NCBI RefSeq assembly: GCF_051967035.1
Contig: NZ_JBQCKK010000013.1
Span: 53,330 to 117,329 of the forward strand
Length of the DNA stretch: 64,000 nucleotides
Source: Brevibacillus sp051967035
Lineage (GTDB): Bacteria > Bacillota > Bacilli > Brevibacillales > Brevibacillaceae
Reading direction: 5' to 3'
Shown: positions 50,158-60,487 of the stretch, one piece after another
Numbering within the stretch: position 1 is the stretch's first letter
How the letters are laid out: each line of letters begins with the position of its first letter
Notes under the pieces: generated by a model
The model's input: the letters and a program-made list of their open reading frames with translations, nothing else
Told to the model about the DNA's origin: nothing
Database searches by the model: none
Program-made: the position numbers and the translations under genes

Positions 50158-50694
50158 ATGAAAGCACCTCAGCAGCGAAACCTTTGCATCCGGGAGGCAG
50201 GGAGCCGGGACCGGGAGCAAATCAAACAGCATTTGCTCGACGCCTACCAGCAGTATGAACAGCATTTGTCGGCGGACAGATGGACTCGGTACAAGCAGGA
50301 GATCGAGGAATCGGCAGAGGGCCGCCAGACGCTCGCCTTTCTCGTGGCAGACTGGGGCGGGGAAATCGTCGGCAGCGTCCAGTTGTTCGCATCGGCAGAG
50401 GCTGCTTACGACCGTCCGGAGCTGGAGATTCACTCGCCGATCATCCGCTTTTTGGCCGTATCGCCGCAAGCGCGGGGCAACGGAATCGCTGCCCGCCTAA
50501 TCGAAGAGGCTGTCCGGCGTTCGCGCGAGCTGGGCGCAGCCACCTTGCACCTGCACACGACAGACATGATGCAGGCGGCGGTGAAGCTGTACGAGCGATT
50601 GGGCTTTGCCCGCGCGGCCGACAAAGACTTTTTCAACGGCGAGACGCACGTCAAAAGCTACTGGTTGCGGCTGGACGAGGCGCAAGTGAGCTGA
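50158..50694 (+). CDS. GNAT family N-acetyltransferase
   Basis: Acetyl-CoA-dependent acetyltransferase of 178 aa. The acetyl-CoA loop is SPQARGNGIAARLIEEAVRRSR (Q/RxxGxG/A), with the family's C-terminal KLYERLGFARA. In B. subtilis a GNAT enzyme (YtmI/SnaA) acetylates S-alkylcysteines before their oxidation and is co-transcribed with the same monooxygenases; this gene's place at the end of the importer genes suggests that role. Substrate identity is inferred from context only. Confidence 0.8.
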   Translation: MKAPQQRNLCIREAGSRDREQIKQHLLDAYQQYEQHLSADRWTRYKQEIEESAEGRQTLAFLVADWGGEIVGSVQLFASAEAAYDRPELEIHSPIIRFLAVSPQARGNGIAARLIEEAVRRSRELGAATLHLHTTDMMQAAVKLYERLGFARAADKDFFNGETHVKSYWLRLDEAQVS

Positions 50695-50777
50695 CGGCGT
50701 TTCGCTTCGGCCAGATGCGGGGTCAGCTTCGCCCTCAGGCCCCCAGGTACCATCACCGTCCGACCGCACACGATGCG

Positions 50778-50812
50778 AAAGCCCTGATGAGAGCCAACCA
50801 TCAGGGCTTTTT
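50778..50812 (+). terminator. Intrinsic terminator of the sulfur operon
   Basis: AAAGCCCTGATG/CATCAGGGCTTT stem with a 9-nt loop and a T run. It separates the operon from the convergent gltC gene. Confidence 0.85.
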
Positions 50813-50827
50813 CGCGTCTCGTTTTCC

Positions 50828-51730
50828 CTAGCTGTACTTGCTCAGCGCATCGAAAAATTCCTTCAAAAAATGGTAAAACAGCTTTTCGGAAGGCGGCAGC
50901 TCGCGGTTGTTCGGGATGATGATGCCTACCGTTCGCTGCACGAGCGGCTCGCTGATGGGAATTTTCACCGTTTCACGCGGCACATTGTCGGTCAAGGTCA
51001 GCTCGGGCAGCAGCGTAACGCCCAGGCCGGCGGCGACAAGTCCCTTGATCGCGTCGATGTCCTCGCCCTCAAAGGCGGTTTTGGGCGTGAAACCCATTTG
51101 CGAACAGGCATTGACGGCAATATTGCGCAAGATGAAGCCCGGCGGAAACAGGACGAATGTATCGTCCTGCAATTGATTCAGGCGCAGGCTCGGCTGCTTG
51201 GCCAGCGGGTGCTTCGCGGGCAGCAGCGCGACGATTTTTTCGGCGAAAAAAATATGGCTGCGCACGTTTTTTTCCTGGGTCGGAACTGGGCCGAGAAAGG
51301 CGAGGTCGATTTCCCCGTTAATCACGGAGTCGATCAGTCCCTGGTAAGAGCCTTGCCGGAGTTGGAAGCCGATGTCCGGGTAGCGCGCGCGAAAACCGGA
51401 GATGACGGTCGGCAGCGGGTTCGCGGCCAGACTGCTCGTAAACCCGACGCGAATCGTTCCGTGCTCCGGATCGAGGAACTCGGCAATTTTTTGCTTCCCC
51501 TTTTCGATTTCGTTGACGGCCATTTCCACGTGCTGCAAAAAAATTTTGCCTACCGCCGTCAGCTTGACGTTGCGACCTTCGCGAATGAACAGGGAGACGC
51601 CAAGCTCCGTCTCCAGATTCGCGATTTGCCGGCTCAGGGCGGACTGGGCCACATGCAGGTTGTGCGAGGCTTCGGTGAAGTGCTCGCGCTTGGCGACTTC
51701 GATGAAATAGAGAATCTGTCGCAGCTCCAT
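50828..51730 (-). CDS. gltC: LysR-family activator of glutamate synthase (GltC)
   Basis: LysR-type regulator of 300 aa: winged helix-turn-helix MELRQILYFIEVAKREHFTEA followed by ASHNLHVAQSALSRQIANLE, then the effector domain (from about residue 90). It lies divergently next to gltA, as in B. subtilis, where GltC activates gltA when 2-oxoglutarate is high. Exact matches to the B. subtilis GltC box occur between the two genes (51753-51767), which supports the assignment strongly. Confidence 0.92.
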   Translation of the reverse strand: MELRQILYFIEVAKREHFTEASHNLHVAQSALSRQIANLETELGVSLFIREGRNVKLTAVGKIFLQHVEMAVNEIEKGKQKIAEFLDPEHGTIRVGFTSSLAANPLPTVISGFRARYPDIGFQLRQGSYQGLIDSVINGEIDLAFLGPVPTQEKNVRSHIFFAEKIVALLPAKHPLAKQPSLRLNQLQDDTFVLFPPGFILRNIAVNACSQMGFTPKTAFEGEDIDAIKGLVAAGLGVTLLPELTLTDNVPRETVKIPISEPLVQRTVGIIIPNNRELPPSEKLFYHFLKEFFDALSKYS

Positions 51731-51752
51731 GAATACCCCTCTTTCTCGATTG

Positions 51753-51823
51753 ATCTCATTTTGAGATTAATATTGCGTAAATTATATATTGTTTGTATCG
51801 TTTCACTCAATCTAAAATTGAGT
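51753..51823. promoter_or_regulatory. GltC boxes and gltA promoter
   Basis: Box I, ATCTCATTTTGAGAT, lies at 51753-51767. A second dyad, ACTCAAT/ATTGAGT, spans 51805-51823. The gltA promoter (TTGCGT 51773-51778, 17 bp, TATCGT 51796-51801) lies between them, so Box I is upstream of -35 and Box II covers the transcription start. This is the architecture described for the B. subtilis gltC-gltA region. Confidence 0.8.
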
Positions 51824-51852
51824 TAACAGAGAGAGCAAGGGAGTGGAGATAA

Positions 51853-54800
51853 ATGACGAGAACTGGAATGCCTGCGAAGCAAGGACTATACGACCCGATG
51901 TTCGAGCACGATGCTTGTGGAATCGGTTTTATTGCGAATTTGAAAGCGAAAGCAACGCACGATATGGTCAAAAAGGGATTGCAGATTCTTTGCCAGCTGG
52001 AGCATCGCGGCGGCCAAGGCAGCGACCCCGAGACGGGCGACGGTGCCGGGATCTTGACGCAAATCCCGCATGCCTTTTTCAAAAAGACCTGTAAAGAGCT
52101 GAACTTTTCATTGCCAGCGCCAGGCAAGTACGGTGTCGGCATGCTGTTTCTGCCCATGGAGGAGAGCCTGCGCAACGAGTACGAGGCGAAGCTCGCCGCG
52201 ATTGTCAAAGCGGAAGGCCAAAAGCTGCTCGGCTGGAGAACCGTTCCTGTCGATGCGACAAAGATCGGCAAAACGGCGGCAGCCAGCCAGCCTTTTATCC
52301 GCCAGGTATTCATCGGAGCGAGCGCAGATGTAGCGGATCAGATGGCTTTCGAGCGGAAGCTGTACCTCATCCGCAAGCAAATGGAGCATGCAGCAGGGGA
52401 CGACTTCTACGCCGCCTCCCTGTCTTCCCGCACAATCGTCTACAAGGGACTGCTCACGCCCGGTCAGGTAGATGCCTTTTACCTCGATTTGCAAGATAAT
52501 TCGTACACTTCTTCCTTTTCTGTCGTTCACTCGCGCTTCAGCACGAACACGTTTCCGACGTGGGAGAGGGCGCACCCGAACCGCTATTTGATCCACAACG
52601 GCGAAATCAACACGCTCCAGGGCAATGTGAACTGGATGCGGGCGCGCGAAAAGATGTTCGCGTCGAAACTGTTCGGGGCGGATTTGCAAAAAATCGTGCC
52701 AGTCATTGATATGCGCGGCAGCGACTCGGCTATCCTCGACAACTGTGTGGAATTTTTCTCGCTGGCGGGCAGATCGTTGCCACACGTCGCGATGATGATG
52801 ATTCCCGAACCGTGGGATCAGGATGAGCAGATCGATGCGGACAAAAAAGCGTTTTACGAATACCACAGCTGCCTGATGGAGCCATGGGACGGACCGACAG
52901 CGATTGCCTTTACCGACGGCAGGCAGATCGGGGCGATTCTGGACCGCAACGGCTTGCGTCCGGCCCGCTACTACGTGACGACGGACGATACGATCATTTT
53001 CTCATCGGAGGTAGGCGTTCTGGAAGTGCCGGAAGAAAAAATTGTGCAAAAAGGCCGCCTCAGCCCGGGCCGCATGCTGCTGGTCGACCTGGAGCAAGGC
53101 AGAATCGTCTCCGATGAAGAGATCAAGCAACAAATCGCCAGCGAGCAGCCGTATCGCGAGTGGGTAGAAAACAATCTGCACGCGCTGGAGCAGCTGCCGC
53201 AGGCAGGCACGGGCGAGGAGCTCAGCGGGAAAGCGCTGCTGGCGCGACAAAAGGCGTTCGGATACACGCAGGAAGAGCTGGACAAAATGCTGGCGCCGAT
53301 GGTCGTGGAGCAAAAAGACCCGGTTGGCTCCATGGGGGTCGATACGCCGCTCGCCGTCCTGTCGGACCGCCCGCAGCTTTTATACAATTACTTCAAACAA
53401 TCGTTCGCCCAGGTGACGAATCCGCCGATCGACTCGCTTCGGGAAGCTTGCGTGACCTCGACGCACACCGTGCTCGGCGCGGAAGGAAACCTGCTGGAGC
53501 CTGCGGCAAGCCATTGCCGCCGCATCCGCTTGACCAATCCGTTGCTCGCAAACCAAGAGCTGGCACAGCTTCGCGCCAATCCGTACCAGGAATTCAGGGC
53601 GAAAACGTTGCCGATCCTGTTTGCTGCTGACGGGGGAGAAGCCGCATTGGAGCAGGCGCTGGAGCAGTTGTTTGCCGCAGCGGATGAAGCGATCGCCGCA
53701 GGCTATACGCTTTTGATCCTGTCTGATCGCGGCATCGACGAGAAGCGGGCAGCGATTCCGGCTTTGCTTGCCACGAGCGGCCTGCATCACCATCTGGTGC
53801 GCTCCGGTACGCGGACAAAAGCCAGCCTGATCGTCGAGTCGGGCGAGCCGCGCGACGTCCACCAGTTCGCCATGCTGATCGGCTACGGGGCAGACGCTGT
53901 CAATCCGTATGTCGCCATCGCCTCTGTGCTCGACCTGCTCGCATCCGGCAAGCTCCAGGACATCACGGGCGAAGAGGCGGTTGAAGCCTACCTGCAAACC
54001 GCCATCGAAGGCGTCGTCAAGGTCATGTCCAAAATGGGCATTTCGACTATCCAAAGCTATCGGGGAGCGCAAATTTTTGAAGCGGTCGGAATTCACGCCG
54101 ACGTCATTGACCGCTACTTTACCCGAACGCCATCGCAGATTTCCGGAATTTCGCTGGACGTGATCGCCCAGGAGACGCTGATTCGCCACGCGCAAGCTTT
54201 TTCGCCAGAACATTCGGAAGAAAAGCTCGATCCGGGAAGCGACTTCCAGTTCCGTCGCGACGGCGAGTACCACCTGTTCCAGCCGAAGACCGTTCACGCC
54301 TTGCAAAAAGCTTGCCGGGAAGGCAGCTACGAGCAGTACAAAATCTACGCGGAAATGGCAGGCGAACAGCCGTTTTCCGCCCTGCGCCACCTGCTCGACT
54401 TCCAACCGGATCGCAAGCCGATCCCGCTCAGCGAAGTCGAATCGGTCGACTCGATTGTCCACCGCTTCAAAACAGGCGCGATGTCCTACGGCTCGCTTAG
54501 CAAGGAAGCGCATGAGACGCTGGCAATCGCCATGAACCGTCTGGGAGCGAAAAGCAACAGCGGGGAGGGCGGAGAAGATCCGGCCCGTTACACGACAGAT
54601 GAAAACGGCGATTTGCGCCGCAGCGCGATCAAGCAGGTAGCCTCCGGACGCTTCGGCGTATCCAGCCACTATCTGGTCAATGCGTCCGAAATCCAGATCA
54701 AAATGGCGCAAGGAGCAAAGCCGGGAGAGGGCGGACAACTGCCAGGCAGCAAGGTCTACCCGTGGATTGCCGAAGTGCGCGGCTCGACGCCAGGCGTAGG

Positions 54801-56466
54801 TCTGATTTCGCCGCCGCCGCACCACGATATTTACTCCATCGAAGATTTGGCCCAGCTCATTTTCGACCTGAAAAATGCGAATCCGCGGGCGCGCATCAGC
54901 GTGAAGCTCGTCTCCAAGGCAGGGGTCGGAACGATTGCGGCAGGTGTCGCCAAAGGACTGGCGGATGTCATCGTCATCAGCGGGCACGACGGCGGGACGG
55001 GTGCGTCTCCGAAGTCGAGCATCAAGCATGCGGGGCTGCCGTGGGAGCTGGGGCTTGCGGAGACGCATCAGACGCTTTTGCTCAATCAGCTGCGCGACCG
55101 CGTCGTGCTGGAGACAGACGGCAAGCTGATGACGGGACGCGACGTGGTCATTGCCGCCCTGCTCGGCGCAGAGGAATTCGGCTTCGCCACGGCTCCGCTC
55201 GTCTCCATCGGTTGCGTCATGGCGCGCGTCTGCCATCTCGATACGTGCCCGGTTGGGGTCGCGACGCAAAATCCGGAGCTGCGCAAACGCTTCAAGGGCG
55301 ATCCGCAGCACGCGGTCAACTTCATGCGCCTGGTCGCTCGCGAAGTCCGCGAGATCATGGCCCAGCTCGGCTTCCGTACGCTGGACGCAATGATCGGCCA
55401 AAGCCAGGTGCTCACCGTGAGCGAACGGGCCAAAGCGCACTGGAAAGCGAAGCACATTGATCTGTCCGCGCTTTTGTACCAGCCTGCGGTAGCCGCAGAG
55501 GTCGGCCGATACCATCAGCGCAATCAGGATCACAAGCTGGAGGAGACATTGGATCGTCAGACCCTGCTCGCCTTGTGCAAGCCGGCGCTGGAGAAGCAGA
55601 AGCCCATCCAGGCGCGCCTGCCAATCAAGAATACCGACCGCGTAGTGGGAACGATTCTTGGCAGCGAGGTAACGAGAAGGTACGGTGTCCACGGCTTGCC
55701 GGAAGACACGATTCGTCTGGAGTTTTACGGTTCGGCAGGGCAAAGCTTTGGCGCCTTTGTTCCGCGCGGCATTACCTTGCAGCTTGAGGGCGACGCGAAC
55801 GACTACGTCGGCAAAGGACTGTCCGGCGGGAAAATCATCGTGGCGCCAGCGAAAACGAGCACGTTTTCACCCGAGCACAACATGATTATCGGAAACGTCG
55901 CGTTTTACGGCGCGACCTCCGGCGAAGCGTACATCAACGGCCTCGCGGGTGAGCGCTTCTGCGTCCGAAACAGCGGAGTCACTGCCGTCGTCGAGGGAGT
56001 GGGCGACCATGGCTGCGAATACATGACAGGGGGACGCGTCGTCGTACTCGGTCCAGTGGGCAAAAACTTTGCAGCCGGAATGTCGGGCGGTACCGCCTAT
56101 GTGCTGGCTGAGGATCATGCGGCATTTGCGGCCCGTTGCAATCAGGAAATGGTGCTTCTGGAAAAGCTGGAAGACCAACGGGAGATTGCCGAGGTCAAGC
56201 GGCTCTTGGAAAACCACGTCGCCTGCACAGGCAGTCCTCGGGCCAAAGCCTTGCTCGCTTCGTGGCCGCAGACGATCGCCACGTTCATCAAAGTCATTCC
56301 CAAAGACTACAAGCAGATCGTTTCGACGGTGGAGAAGCTGGAAAAATCCGGCATGAAACGCCAGGAAGCCATTCTGGCAGCGTTCGAGATGAACCAGAAA
56401 AAGAGTGCAGACAAGAAGGCCCCCAAGAGAAAAGTGCCTGAACAAATCGGCGTTTCGGTAGGATAG
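51853..56466 (+). CDS. gltA: Glutamate synthase (NADPH) large subunit
   Basis: Large subunit of glutamate synthase, 1537 aa, making two glutamates from glutamine and 2-oxoglutarate. A short propeptide precedes the N-terminal nucleophile Cys22 (HDACGIGF). The glutaminase domain has LEHRGGQGSDPETGDGAGI and VHSRFSTNTFPTWERAHPNR. The central and FMN-binding synthase domains follow (GEGGEDPARY, KPGEGGQLPGSKV, SGHDGGTGASPKSS), with the 3Fe-4S cysteines in CVMARVCHLDTCPVGVATQ. The C-terminal beta-helix is complete. The small subunit gltB is not adjacent; a terminator and an unrelated GNAT gene follow. Confidence 0.96.
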   Translation: MTRTGMPAKQGLYDPMFEHDACGIGFIANLKAKATHDMVKKGLQILCQLEHRGGQGSDPETGDGAGILTQIPHAFFKKTCKELNFSLPAPGKYGVGMLFLPMEESLRNEYEAKLAAIVKAEGQKLLGWRTVPVDATKIGKTAAASQPFIRQVFIGASADVADQMAFERKLYLIRKQMEHAAGDDFYAASLSSRTIVYKGLLTPGQVDAFYLDLQDNSYTSSFSVVHSRFSTNTFPTWERAHPNRYLIHNGEINTLQGNVNWMRAREKMFASKLFGADLQKIVPVIDMRGSDSAILDNCVEFFSLAGRSLPHVAMMMIPEPWDQDEQIDADKKAFYEYHSCLMEPWDGPTAIAFTDGRQIGAILDRNGLRPARYYVTTDDTIIFSSEVGVLEVPEEKIVQKGRLSPGRMLLVDLEQGRIVSDEEIKQQIASEQPYREWVENNLHALEQLPQAGTGEELSGKALLARQKAFGYTQEELDKMLAPMVVEQKDPVGSMGVDTPLAVLSDRPQLLYNYFKQSFAQVTNPPIDSLREACVTSTHTVLGAEGNLLEPAASHCRRIRLTNPLLANQELAQLRANPYQEFRAKTLPILFAADGGEAALEQALEQLFAAADEAIAAGYTLLILSDRGIDEKRAAIPALLATSGLHHHLVRSGTRTKASLIVESGEPRDVHQFAMLIGYGADAVNPYVAIASVLDLLASGKLQDITGEEAVEAYLQTAIEGVVKVMSKMGISTIQSYRGAQIFEAVGIHADVIDRYFTRTPSQISGISLDVIAQETLIRHAQAFSPEHSEEKLDPGSDFQFRRDGEYHLFQPKTVHALQKACREGSYEQYKIYAEMAGEQPFSALRHLLDFQPDRKPIPLSEVESVDSIVHRFKTGAMSYGSLSKEAHETLAIAMNRLGAKSNSGEGGEDPARYTTDENGDLRRSAIKQVASGRFGVSSHYLVNASEIQIKMAQGAKPGEGGQLPGSKVYPWIAEVRGSTPGVGLISPPPHHDIYSIEDLAQLIFDLKNANPRARISVKLVSKAGVGTIAAGVAKGLADVIVISGHDGGTGASPKSSIKHAGLPWELGLAETHQTLLLNQLRDRVVLETDGKLMTGRDVVIAALLGAEEFGFATAPLVSIGCVMARVCHLDTCPVGVATQNPELRKRFKGDPQHAVNFMRLVAREVREIMAQLGFRTLDAMIGQSQVLTVSERAKAHWKAKHIDLSALLYQPAVAAEVGRYHQRNQDHKLEETLDRQTLLALCKPALEKQKPIQARLPIKNTDRVVGTILGSEVTRRYGVHGLPEDTIRLEFYGSAGQSFGAFVPRGITLQLEGDANDYVGKGLSGGKIIVAPAKTSTFSPEHNMIIGNVAFYGATSGEAYINGLAGERFCVRNSGVTAVVEGVGDHGCEYMTGGRVVVLGPVGKNFAAGMSGGTAYVLAEDHAAFAARCNQEMVLLEKLEDQREIAEVKRLLENHVACTGSPRAKALLASWPQTIATFIKVIPKDYKQIVSTVEKLEKSGMKRQEAILAAFEMNQKKSADKKAPKRKVPEQIGVSVG

Positions 56467-56488
56467 GGAAAGATAGAAAGGAACCAGG

Positions 56489-56522
56489 ACGGCAACTCGT
56501 TTAACGGGTTGCCGTTTTTTTT
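56489..56522 (+). terminator. Intrinsic terminator of gltA
   Basis: ACGGCAAC/GTTGCCGT stem followed by eight T, 22 bp after the gltA stop. Confidence 0.88.
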
Positions 56523-56598
56523 GGTGGCGGGGCGGGGAAATCGTTGATCTCATGCGAGGCAGACTGCCAGCCGTGGCAGGTAGCAAGCGGTGCTTTCG

Positions 56599-57153
56599 TC
56601 AGCGGACAGACGGGTCTGTCCACTCGTCCCGCAGCAAGGAGAAGATCAGGAGATCCACGAATTGACCGTTCGACTTTTCATATTGACGCAGCAAGCCTTC
56701 TTCTGCGAAGCCCAATTTGCGTAATACACGGATCGAGCCGCTATTTTCCGGTTCCACCTTCGCTTCCACCCGGTTTAGCCCAAGCTGGAAAAAGCCATAG
56801 CCGATGACGGCCCGCACAGCTTCCGTGGCATAGCCTTTTCCCCAGTAGGGATACCCCAGCTCGTAGCCAATTTCCGTCCGGCCATGGTCGAAATCGAAGG
56901 AATTGAAGCCACAGGAGCCGATGGTCTCCCCGGAATCCTTCAGGACGATGGACCACCGGCATGCCTGATCCTTCGCACACAGATCGTTAATCAGCGAAAT
57001 CATATCCTCTGCCTGTTTGGTACGGGTCATGGCCTCGATATTCATATGCTTGGAAACGTTGGGATCAGACCAAAAGGTAAACAAGGCGGGAGCGTCAGCA
57101 GGCTGCATCGGCCGCAACAGCAAGCGCTCCGTAGAAAGAGAGTGGATTTGCAT
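56599..57153 (-). CDS. GNAT family N-acetyltransferase (RimJ/RimL-like)
   Basis: Acetyltransferase of 184 aa of the RimJ/RimL type, which acetylate N-terminal amines of ribosomal proteins or small substrates. TERLLLRPMQPADAPALFTF opens the domain, EIGYELGYPYWGKGYATEAV carries the acetyl-CoA-binding loop and NSGSIRVLRKLGFAEEGLLR is the typical C-terminal motif. The start at 57153 follows GGAGG; 14 extra residues upstream (to 57195) are unlikely. Substrate unknown. Confidence 0.85.
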   Translation of the reverse strand: MQIHSLSTERLLLRPMQPADAPALFTFWSDPNVSKHMNIEAMTRTKQAEDMISLINDLCAKDQACRWSIVLKDSGETIGSCGFNSFDFDHGRTEIGYELGYPYWGKGYATEAVRAVIGYGFFQLGLNRVEAKVEPENSGSIRVLRKLGFAEEGLLRQYEKSNGQFVDLLIFSLLRDEWTDPSVR

Positions 57154-57345
57154 AAAACAAGCCTCCAGAAGTTTCAGGTGTGATTGTCGCCGCAAGCGCG
57201 CAACAGCAGGGGATTTGGACGAAGATCACGCAAACACTTTTTACAATAAAGCAGGCGGAATGGAAAGTAAATACAGATTTTTACAAATCCACTCTTCCAT
57301 TCCGAAAACGCGTCCGCGCCAAGCCGTTGGCGCCGCTTTCGTTGC

Positions 57346-57388
57346 AAAAAAAGGACATTCCTCCCGCGGGTGGGGAAGGGAATGTCCT
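57346..57388 (-). terminator. Intrinsic terminator of the gluconate genes
   Basis: Stem GGGAATGTCCT/AGGACATTCC, read on the minus strand, followed by TTTTTTT, just beyond the gntP stop. Confidence 0.8.
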
Positions 57389-57418
57389 GTTCGTTTTCCT
57401 GTTCGTTTGGCAAAGCGA

Positions 57419-58747
<1,329 letters not shown>

Positions 58748-58770
58748 AGCAGACCCTCCTTATGGTATCG

Positions 58771-60312
58771 CTAGTTGTTCAGTTGCTTTTGGAACTTGGC
58801 GATCAGCTTGTATTCCTCCAGCAGGTTGTAGTAGACGCGTTCGTAAATGTAAAAGAGTTCCAGATACATGCTGGATCGTTCCAAGTTCGGCTCGTGCCGA
58901 TGGGAGATGTGAATCATCTTTTTCACGTCGCGCAAATCGTCGAGCGCGCCGAGCGCGTGCATCGCCAGCAGGGCCGCGCCGAAGCTGGAGCTTTCATGGC
59001 TTTCCGGAATCAGCACCTCGTAGCCGAACATGTCGGACATGATCTGCCGCCATTCCTTGGAGCGGGCAAAGCCGCCGGATGCGCGAATTTCCTTGGCTCC
59101 GCCTGCCAGATCGCGAAGCGCGATGCCAATGCTGTAGACGCTGAACAAAATGCCTTCGAGCACGGCGCGAATGAAGTGCTCGCGCTTGTGGTGCAGACCG
59201 ATTCCGAAAAAAGAGCCGCGGGCCTGCGCATTCCAGTACGGAGCGCGTTCCCCGGAGAGGAAGGGGAGGAAGAGCAGCCCGTCTGCACCTGGGCGTACGT
59301 TCTCCGCCGCCTGAATCATGACTTCGTACGGATCGACGCCCAACTGCTTCGCTTTTTCCACTTCCGGCCAGCTGAACTCGTCGCGGAACCAACGCAGCAT
59401 GATGCCGCCGTTGTTGGACGGACCGCCGATGACCCAATGATTTTCCGTCAGTACGTAGCAGAACGTGCGGCCTTTCGGATCGGTGATCGGCTCGGGAACG
59501 ACCGTTCTGACTGCGCCGCTTGTCCCGATCGTGATCGCAACCTGACCGTTGTCGATCGCCCCGATGCCGAGATTGGCCAGCACGCCGTCACTGGCCCCGA
59601 CGACAAAAGGCGTATCGGGATCAAGCCCGATTTCTTCCGCATAGCGCAGCTTCATACCCCGCAGGATATGGGTGGTAGGCACGGGCTCGCTCAGGTGGTG
59701 CCTGGAAATGCCGGCCAGTTTGAGCGCGTCTTCGTCCCAGTCCAGCTTGCGCAGGTTGAACAGTCCGGTAGCGGAAGCGATGGAGTAGTCGACCACATAC
59801 TGGCCGAACAGCCGATACATCACGTATTCCTTGATGGAAATGTACTTGGCTGTCTTCTGGCACGTATCTGGCATGTGCTCCTTCAGCCACATGATTTTGG
59901 GCAGGGGAGACATGGGGTGAATCGGGGTACCTGTGGCCAGATAAATCTGGTGGCCGACCCCGTCTTCCTTGAGCCGATCCGCCTGTGCCGCACTTCGGTT
60001 ATCCGCCCAGATGATGCTGTTCGTCAGCGGATTTCCCTGCGCATCCACGGCAATCAGGCTGTGCATCGCGGTCGAGAAGCCGATTCCGCCGATTTCATGC
60101 TTGTCGATGTTCGCCTGCTCAATCGCTTGCTTCAGCGCCTGGATGACCGCGGCAAAAATCGTCTCCGGATCTTGCTCCGCCCAGGAGGCTTTCGGGACGA
60201 GCAGAGGATAGTCGAGATTGCCTGTCCCTCTGACAGCACCGGAGGGCGTGAAGACAATCGCCTTCGTGCTGGTTGTCCCGATATCAAGACCGATAAAGTA
60301 GGTTTGCTTCAT
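58771..60312 (-). CDS. gntK: Gluconokinase (FGGY family)
   Basis: Carbohydrate kinase of 513 aa that phosphorylates D-gluconate to 6-phosphogluconate. The FGGY phosphate-1 motif is FIGLDIGTTSTKAIVF; ATGLFNLRKLDWDEDAL and GASDGVLANLGIGAIDNGQVAI contain the sugar-binding and phosphate-2 regions; ASGGFARSKEWRQIMSD is the adenosine motif. The start at 60312 follows AAGGGTG; the frame back to 60345 is unlikely. A cre box and an RpiR-type operator lie upstream. Confidence 0.93.
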   Translation of the reverse strand: MKQTYFIGLDIGTTSTKAIVFTPSGAVRGTGNLDYPLLVPKASWAEQDPETIFAAVIQALKQAIEQANIDKHEIGGIGFSTAMHSLIAVDAQGNPLTNSIIWADNRSAAQADRLKEDGVGHQIYLATGTPIHPMSPLPKIMWLKEHMPDTCQKTAKYISIKEYVMYRLFGQYVVDYSIASATGLFNLRKLDWDEDALKLAGISRHHLSEPVPTTHILRGMKLRYAEEIGLDPDTPFVVGASDGVLANLGIGAIDNGQVAITIGTSGAVRTVVPEPITDPKGRTFCYVLTENHWVIGGPSNNGGIMLRWFRDEFSWPEVEKAKQLGVDPYEVMIQAAENVRPGADGLLFLPFLSGERAPYWNAQARGSFFGIGLHHKREHFIRAVLEGILFSVYSIGIALRDLAGGAKEIRASGGFARSKEWRQIMSDMFGYEVLIPESHESSSFGAALLAMHALGALDDLRDVKKMIHISHRHEPNLERSSMYLELFYIYERVYYNLLEEYKLIAKFQKQLNN

Positions 60313-60330
60313 GGTTCTGTTCACCCTTTT

Positions 60331-60344
60331 TGTATACGCTTTCA
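60331..60344. promoter_or_regulatory. cre box upstream of gntK
   Basis: On the minus strand TGAAAGCGTATACA matches the catabolite response element consensus TGWAARCGYTWNCW at 13 of 14 positions, 19 bp before the gntK start. This suggests CcpA-mediated carbon catabolite control. Confidence 0.65.
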
Positions 60345-60378
60345 ACCAAGTCGCGTGGTGATAACGAGATTATATCGA

Positions 60379-60414
60379 AATTTTTTTCATTTGTTAATAC
60401 AAAAGAAAAAAATT
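60379..60414. promoter_or_regulatory. Long AT-rich inverted repeat upstream of gntK (RpiR-type operator)
   Basis: AATTTTTTTCATTTGT (60379-60394) and ACAAAAGAAAAAAATT (60399-60414) are 16-bp arms with one mismatch, 4 bp apart. It contains GAAA-N4-TTTC half patterns shared with the repeat at 61494. Likely operator for the RpiR-family regulator encoded next to it. Confidence 0.65.
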
Positions 60415-60487
60415 ATTTCAAATTTATCATCACATCCGCAGGTTGCCCCTCCAAAACCTGCTGGCGGGCAAAAGAAAAACGCCTGAT

